This document shows, piece after piece, positions 61,575 through 64,000 of a stretch of 64,000 bases of DNA. The position numbers and the translations under genes are program-made. Source of the stretch: Mongoliimonas terrestris (GTDB lineage: Bacteria; Pseudomonadota; Alphaproteobacteria; Rhizobiales; Pleomorphomonadaceae). Positions within the stretch are counted from its first letter, which is position 1. Every line of letters begins with the position of its first letter. The notes beneath the pieces are model-generated. The model had not been told where the DNA came from. It searched no databases and worked only from the letters and a program-made list of their open reading frames with translations. The stretch lies in NCBI RefSeq assembly GCF_001927285.1, contig NZ_MSIG01000014.1, forward strand, positions 1-64,000, in the 5' to 3' direction.

Positions 61575-62779
61575 CCCTCGCCGGACCGCAACAGGACGGG
61601 GCCGTCTCGCCGCCCGCCCGGATCGACCCGCCGCCCTTGACCGCTTCGCCTGCCCCGGCCGAACGCCCGGCCCGCAGTCTCGTCGCACCGGCCGATTCCG
61701 TGCCGGCGCCCGACGCGGCGAGGCCAGCGCCCGCGTCTCCAGAGGGTGAGGTGTCCGCCGCGCCCGAGCCGCCGCCTGCCGCGCCCGAACAGACGCCCAT
61801 GGCCCCAAAGCCTCGGGCCGCCAGATCCAGAGCCGCCCGCGCAGGCAAGGCCGCGCCTGCCGCCGCGCCAGCGAGCCCGTCGCCCGCGGCGAATCTTGCC
61901 CCCGCGCGGGGCCGCAAGGCGCCACCCGCCGAACCAACCCCATCCGCCACCCCACGGCCGCGGCGCGTGCGCGAAAAACCGGTTTCCGGCCCCACGCAAC
62001 CGCTGGCAGCCCCGCCGGAAACGGCCGCCGCGCCCCCGCCGACGCCGGCGCTGGAAGTCGACGCCGTCTCCTTCGCCTACCGGTCCCGCAAGGTGCTCGA
62101 CACGCTCTCCTTCCGGGTGGAGCGCGGCCGCTTCACGGCCCTCCTCGGCCCGAACGGTGCCGGCAAGACCACGCTCTTCGCCCTCGTCACTCGCCTCTTC
62201 GACAGCCCGGAAGGCGTGATCTGCATCATGGGCAAGGACCCCCGGCGCGACGGCGCGGCGGCCCTCGGGCCGCTCGGCGTGGTGTTCCAGAGCGAAACCC
62301 TCGACCTCGACCTCACGGTCCGGCAGAACCTCCATTACTTCGCCGCCCTGCACGGATTGCGTGCCCGCGAGGCGACCGCCCGGATCGAGGCAGAGCTTGC
62401 CGCCGTCGACATGGCCGAGAAGATCGACGTGCGCGTCCGCGACCTCAACGGCGGCCACCGGCGCCGGGTGGAGATCGCCCGCGCGCTCCTGCACGGGCCG
62501 GACCTCCTTCTCCTCGACGAACCGACCGTCGGGCTCGACGTGCCGAGCCGCCGGGCCATCGTGGAGCGCGTCCATGCGCTCGCCCGGGACCGCAACGTCG
62601 GCGTCCTCTGGACCACGCACCTGATCGACGAGGTGGATCCGGGCGACGCGCTGATCGTGCTCCACAAAGGCCGCATCGTCGCCGACGGACAGGCCGCCGA
62701 CGTGGTCCGCGCCTCCGGCCAGGACACGCTCGCCGCGGCCTTCGATGCCCTCACCGCCGCCGAGGAGACCGGTCGATGA
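61571..62779 (+). CDS. ABC ATPase with long Pro/Ala N-terminal tail
   Basis: 402 residues. The first 160 or so are Ala/Pro/Arg-rich and probably disordered. From VDAVSFAYRSRKVLDTL a complete ABC domain follows: Walker A (LGPNGAGKTTLFAL), Walker B (LLLLDEPTVGLDVP), switch His (WTTHLIDEV). The signature is LNGGHRRRVEIARAL instead of LSGGQ. It resembles ATPases of PQQ alcohol-dehydrogenase-associated exporters (PedB-like). The start overlaps the repeat-protein stop (ATGA). Confidence 0.83.
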   Translation: MTLAGPQQDGAVSPPARIDPPPLTASPAPAERPARSLVAPADSVPAPDAARPAPASPEGEVSAAPEPPPAAPEQTPMAPKPRAARSRAARAGKAAPAAAPASPSPAANLAPARGRKAPPAEPTPSATPRPRRVREKPVSGPTQPLAAPPETAAAPPPTPALEVDAVSFAYRSRKVLDTLSFRVERGRFTALLGPNGAGKTTLFALVTRLFDSPEGVICIMGKDPRRDGAAALGPLGVVFQSETLDLDLTVRQNLHYFAALHGLRAREATARIEAELAAVDMAEKIDVRVRDLNGGHRRRVEIARALLHGPDLLLLDEPTVGLDVPSRRAIVERVHALARDRNVGVLWTTHLIDEVDPGDALIVLHKGRIVADGQAADVVRASGQDTLAAAFDALTAAEETGR

Positions 62780-63579
62780 CCACGCTCGCCTACGGCCTTG
62801 CCGCCAAGGCCATCGTCTGGCGCGAGATGCTGCGCTTCGTGCACCAGCGCGAGCGCTTCCTGTCGGCGCTCGTCCGGCCGCTCATCTGGCTGATCGCCTT
62901 CGGCGCCGGCTTTCGGGGCATTCTCGGCCTGCCGGTGCAGGCGCCCTACCCAACTTATGTGAGCTACGAGGTCTACATGGTGCCGGGGTTGATCGCCATG
63001 ATCCAGCTCTTCAACGGCATGCAGTCCTCCCTCTCCATGGTCTACGACCGCGAGATGGGCTCCATGCGGGTGCTGCTCACCGCCCCGCTGCCGCGCCCGG
63101 CCATCCTGGCCGTCAAGCTGATGGCCGGCACGCTGGTGTCCGTCTTCCAGGTCTATGCCTTCCTCGCCGTCGCGGCGGCCTTCGGCATCGTGGCGCCCAC
63201 CGCCGGTTATCTCACGCTCATGCCCGCGCTCCTCCTCACCGGCATGATGTTCGGCGCGGTCGGCATGCTCCTGTCCTCCACCGTCCGGCAGTTGGAGAAC
63301 TTCGCCGGCGTCATGAACTTCGTCATCTTCCCGGCCTTCTTCTTCTCCTCGGCCCTCTACCCGATCTGGAAGATGCGCGAGAACAGCGAGGTGATCGCCT
63401 GGGTCTGCCTGGTCAACCCGTTCACCCACGCGGTGGAGTTTCTCCGCTTCTCCCTCTACGCCACCATGAACTGGACCATGCTTACGCTGGTGCTTTGCGT
63501 CTTCGCCGTCACCTTCCTTCTCGCTGTGCGCGGCTACGATCCGGGCAAGGGCCTTCGGACCAAGGGGAGGGCGGGCTGA
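62776..63579 (+). CDS. ABC-2-type permease (PedC-like)
   Basis: 267-residue permease of the ABC-2 class with about six membrane segments (PLIWLIAFGAGFRGILGL, FQVYAFLAVAAAFGIVAPT, GVMNFVIFPAFFFSSALYPI). The conserved YDREMGSMRVLLTAPLPRP loop follows the second helix. Similar to PedC-type permeases found with PQQ alcohol oxidation. It overlaps the ATPase gene by 4 bp and the next permease gene by TGATG, so all are coupled. Confidence 0.83.
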   Translation: MTTLAYGLAAKAIVWREMLRFVHQRERFLSALVRPLIWLIAFGAGFRGILGLPVQAPYPTYVSYEVYMVPGLIAMIQLFNGMQSSLSMVYDREMGSMRVLLTAPLPRPAILAVKLMAGTLVSVFQVYAFLAVAAAFGIVAPTAGYLTLMPALLLTGMMFGAVGMLLSSTVRQLENFAGVMNFVIFPAFFFSSALYPIWKMRENSEVIAWVCLVNPFTHAVEFLRFSLYATMNWTMLTLVLCVFAVTFLLAVRGYDPGKGLRTKGRAG

Positions 63580-64000
63580 TGGTTCGGACAACACCACGGC
63601 CTTCGCGATCCGGCAGCCGCTCCCCCAAGGGACTGACGGCCGTTCTTTCCGCCGCCACCTTCTTCGTGGTGTGGACCCTCGCGGCGATCGCCATCGAGCG
63701 CAACGTGCTGCCGCCGCCCTGGGTCGTGGCGGCCTCCATGGTGGACGAGGCGGTCTCGGGCGATCTCTTCTTCCACCTCTCCGCCACCCTCTCCCGCGTG
63801 ATCGCCGCCTTCGTCCTCGCTATGAGCCTCGGCACCGCCATCGGCTTCCTGATGGGCCGCTACCGGGCCATCGACAGCGTGCTCGACGTCTGGCTGATCG
63901 TGCTCCTCAATCTGCCGGCCCTCGTCGTCATCATCCTCGCCTACGTGTGGTTCGGCCTCACCGAGGCGGCGGCCATCGGCGCCGTTGCGCTCAACAAGCT
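63579..64000 (+). CDS. NitT/TauT-type ABC permease (partial)
   Basis: The first 140 codons of a BPD-type permease, cut by the window edge. N-terminal TM (LSAATFFVVWTLAAIAIERN), the LPPPWVVAASMVDEAVSGDL block and RVIAAFVLAMSLGTAIGFLMGRYR typical of SsuC/TauC. It begins at a TGATG junction with the ABC-2 permease. Substrate unknown; probably the first gene of a second ABC system in the same transcript. Confidence 0.8.
   Translation, partial: MVRTTPRPSRSGSRSPKGLTAVLSAATFFVVWTLAAIAIERNVLPPPWVVAASMVDEAVSGDLFFHLSATLSRVIAAFVLAMSLGTAIGFLMGRYRAIDSVLDVWLIVLLNLPALVVIILAYVWFGLTEAAAIGAVALNK

Overview
The window is a high-GC chromosomal segment from an alphaproteobacterial methylotroph, most likely a member of the Hyphomicrobiales. 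The main evidence is a canonical Ca-type methanol dehydrogenase cluster (mxaFJGI-RSACKL-D, 47.1-57.2 kb). Divergent two-component regulators stand in the moxZYX position known from Paracoccus. The other genes also suit a free-living alphaproteobacterium: a NasS/NasT-controlled nitrate assimilation cluster, a cellulose synthase operon and interspersed intergenic repeats.

Layout. (1) 1-7.77 kb is the right end of an integrated genomic island. It holds an IS3-family element (219-1476) inserted in or beside an older transposase remnant, two tandem tyrosine recombinases, two small excisionase-like HTH proteins, an orphan AT-richer gene and a phage-type integrase. It ends exactly at a 3' fragment of tRNA-Glu(CTC), which is the attachment site; the intact tRNA should lie to the left of the window. 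A truncated integrase just beyond the fragment looks like the scar of an older insertion at the same tRNA. (2) 8.2-21.05 kb encodes nitrate assimilation: nasT, nasS, a leader with an ANTAR-type hexaloop hairpin and a terminator, nrtA-nrtB-nrtD uptake, nirB-nirD, nasA and cysG (siroheme). Two long imperfect palindromes sit between genes. (3) 21.2-29.2 kb holds a PotABCD-like ABC importer with a ureohydrolase, a LysR regulator, a TIM-barrel isomerase and a membrane di-iron desaturase/hydroxylase. Two copies of one intergenic repeat, in opposite orientation, flank this block. (4) 29.6-37.3 kb is a cellulose operon (bcsA-bcsB-bcsZ and a TPR gene). (5) 37.7-44.0 kb holds a rhodanese, a FecBCD-type ABC importer preceded by a Zur-like box, a small secreted protein, a PepSY-like secreted protein and a TraB/GumN-family protein. 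(6) 44.1-57.2 kb is the mxa region: mxaX, mxaY and a lipoprotein diverge from mxaF, J, G, I, R, S, A, C, K and an in-frame mxaL-mxaD fusion. (7) 57.2-64.0 kb continues the mxa transcription unit with a PQQ-associated beta-propeller protein, a c-type cytochrome, a 961-residue membrane-anchored protein built of eight repeats, an ABC ATPase with a long Pro/Ala tail, its permease, and a NitT/TauT-type permease cut by the window edge.

How it works together. Methanol is oxidised in the periplasm by MxaFI with PQQ and Ca; electrons pass to cytochrome cL (MxaG); MxaJ, R, S, A, C, K, L and D serve assembly and Ca insertion. Nitrate enters through NrtABD, is reduced by NasA and NirBD with siroheme from CysG, and NasS/NasT relieves leader termination when nitrate or nitrite is present.

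The least explained parts are the eight-repeat protein with its ABC partner, the ureohydrolase/desaturase cluster, and the poly-Asp stretch in the MxaY sensor domain.
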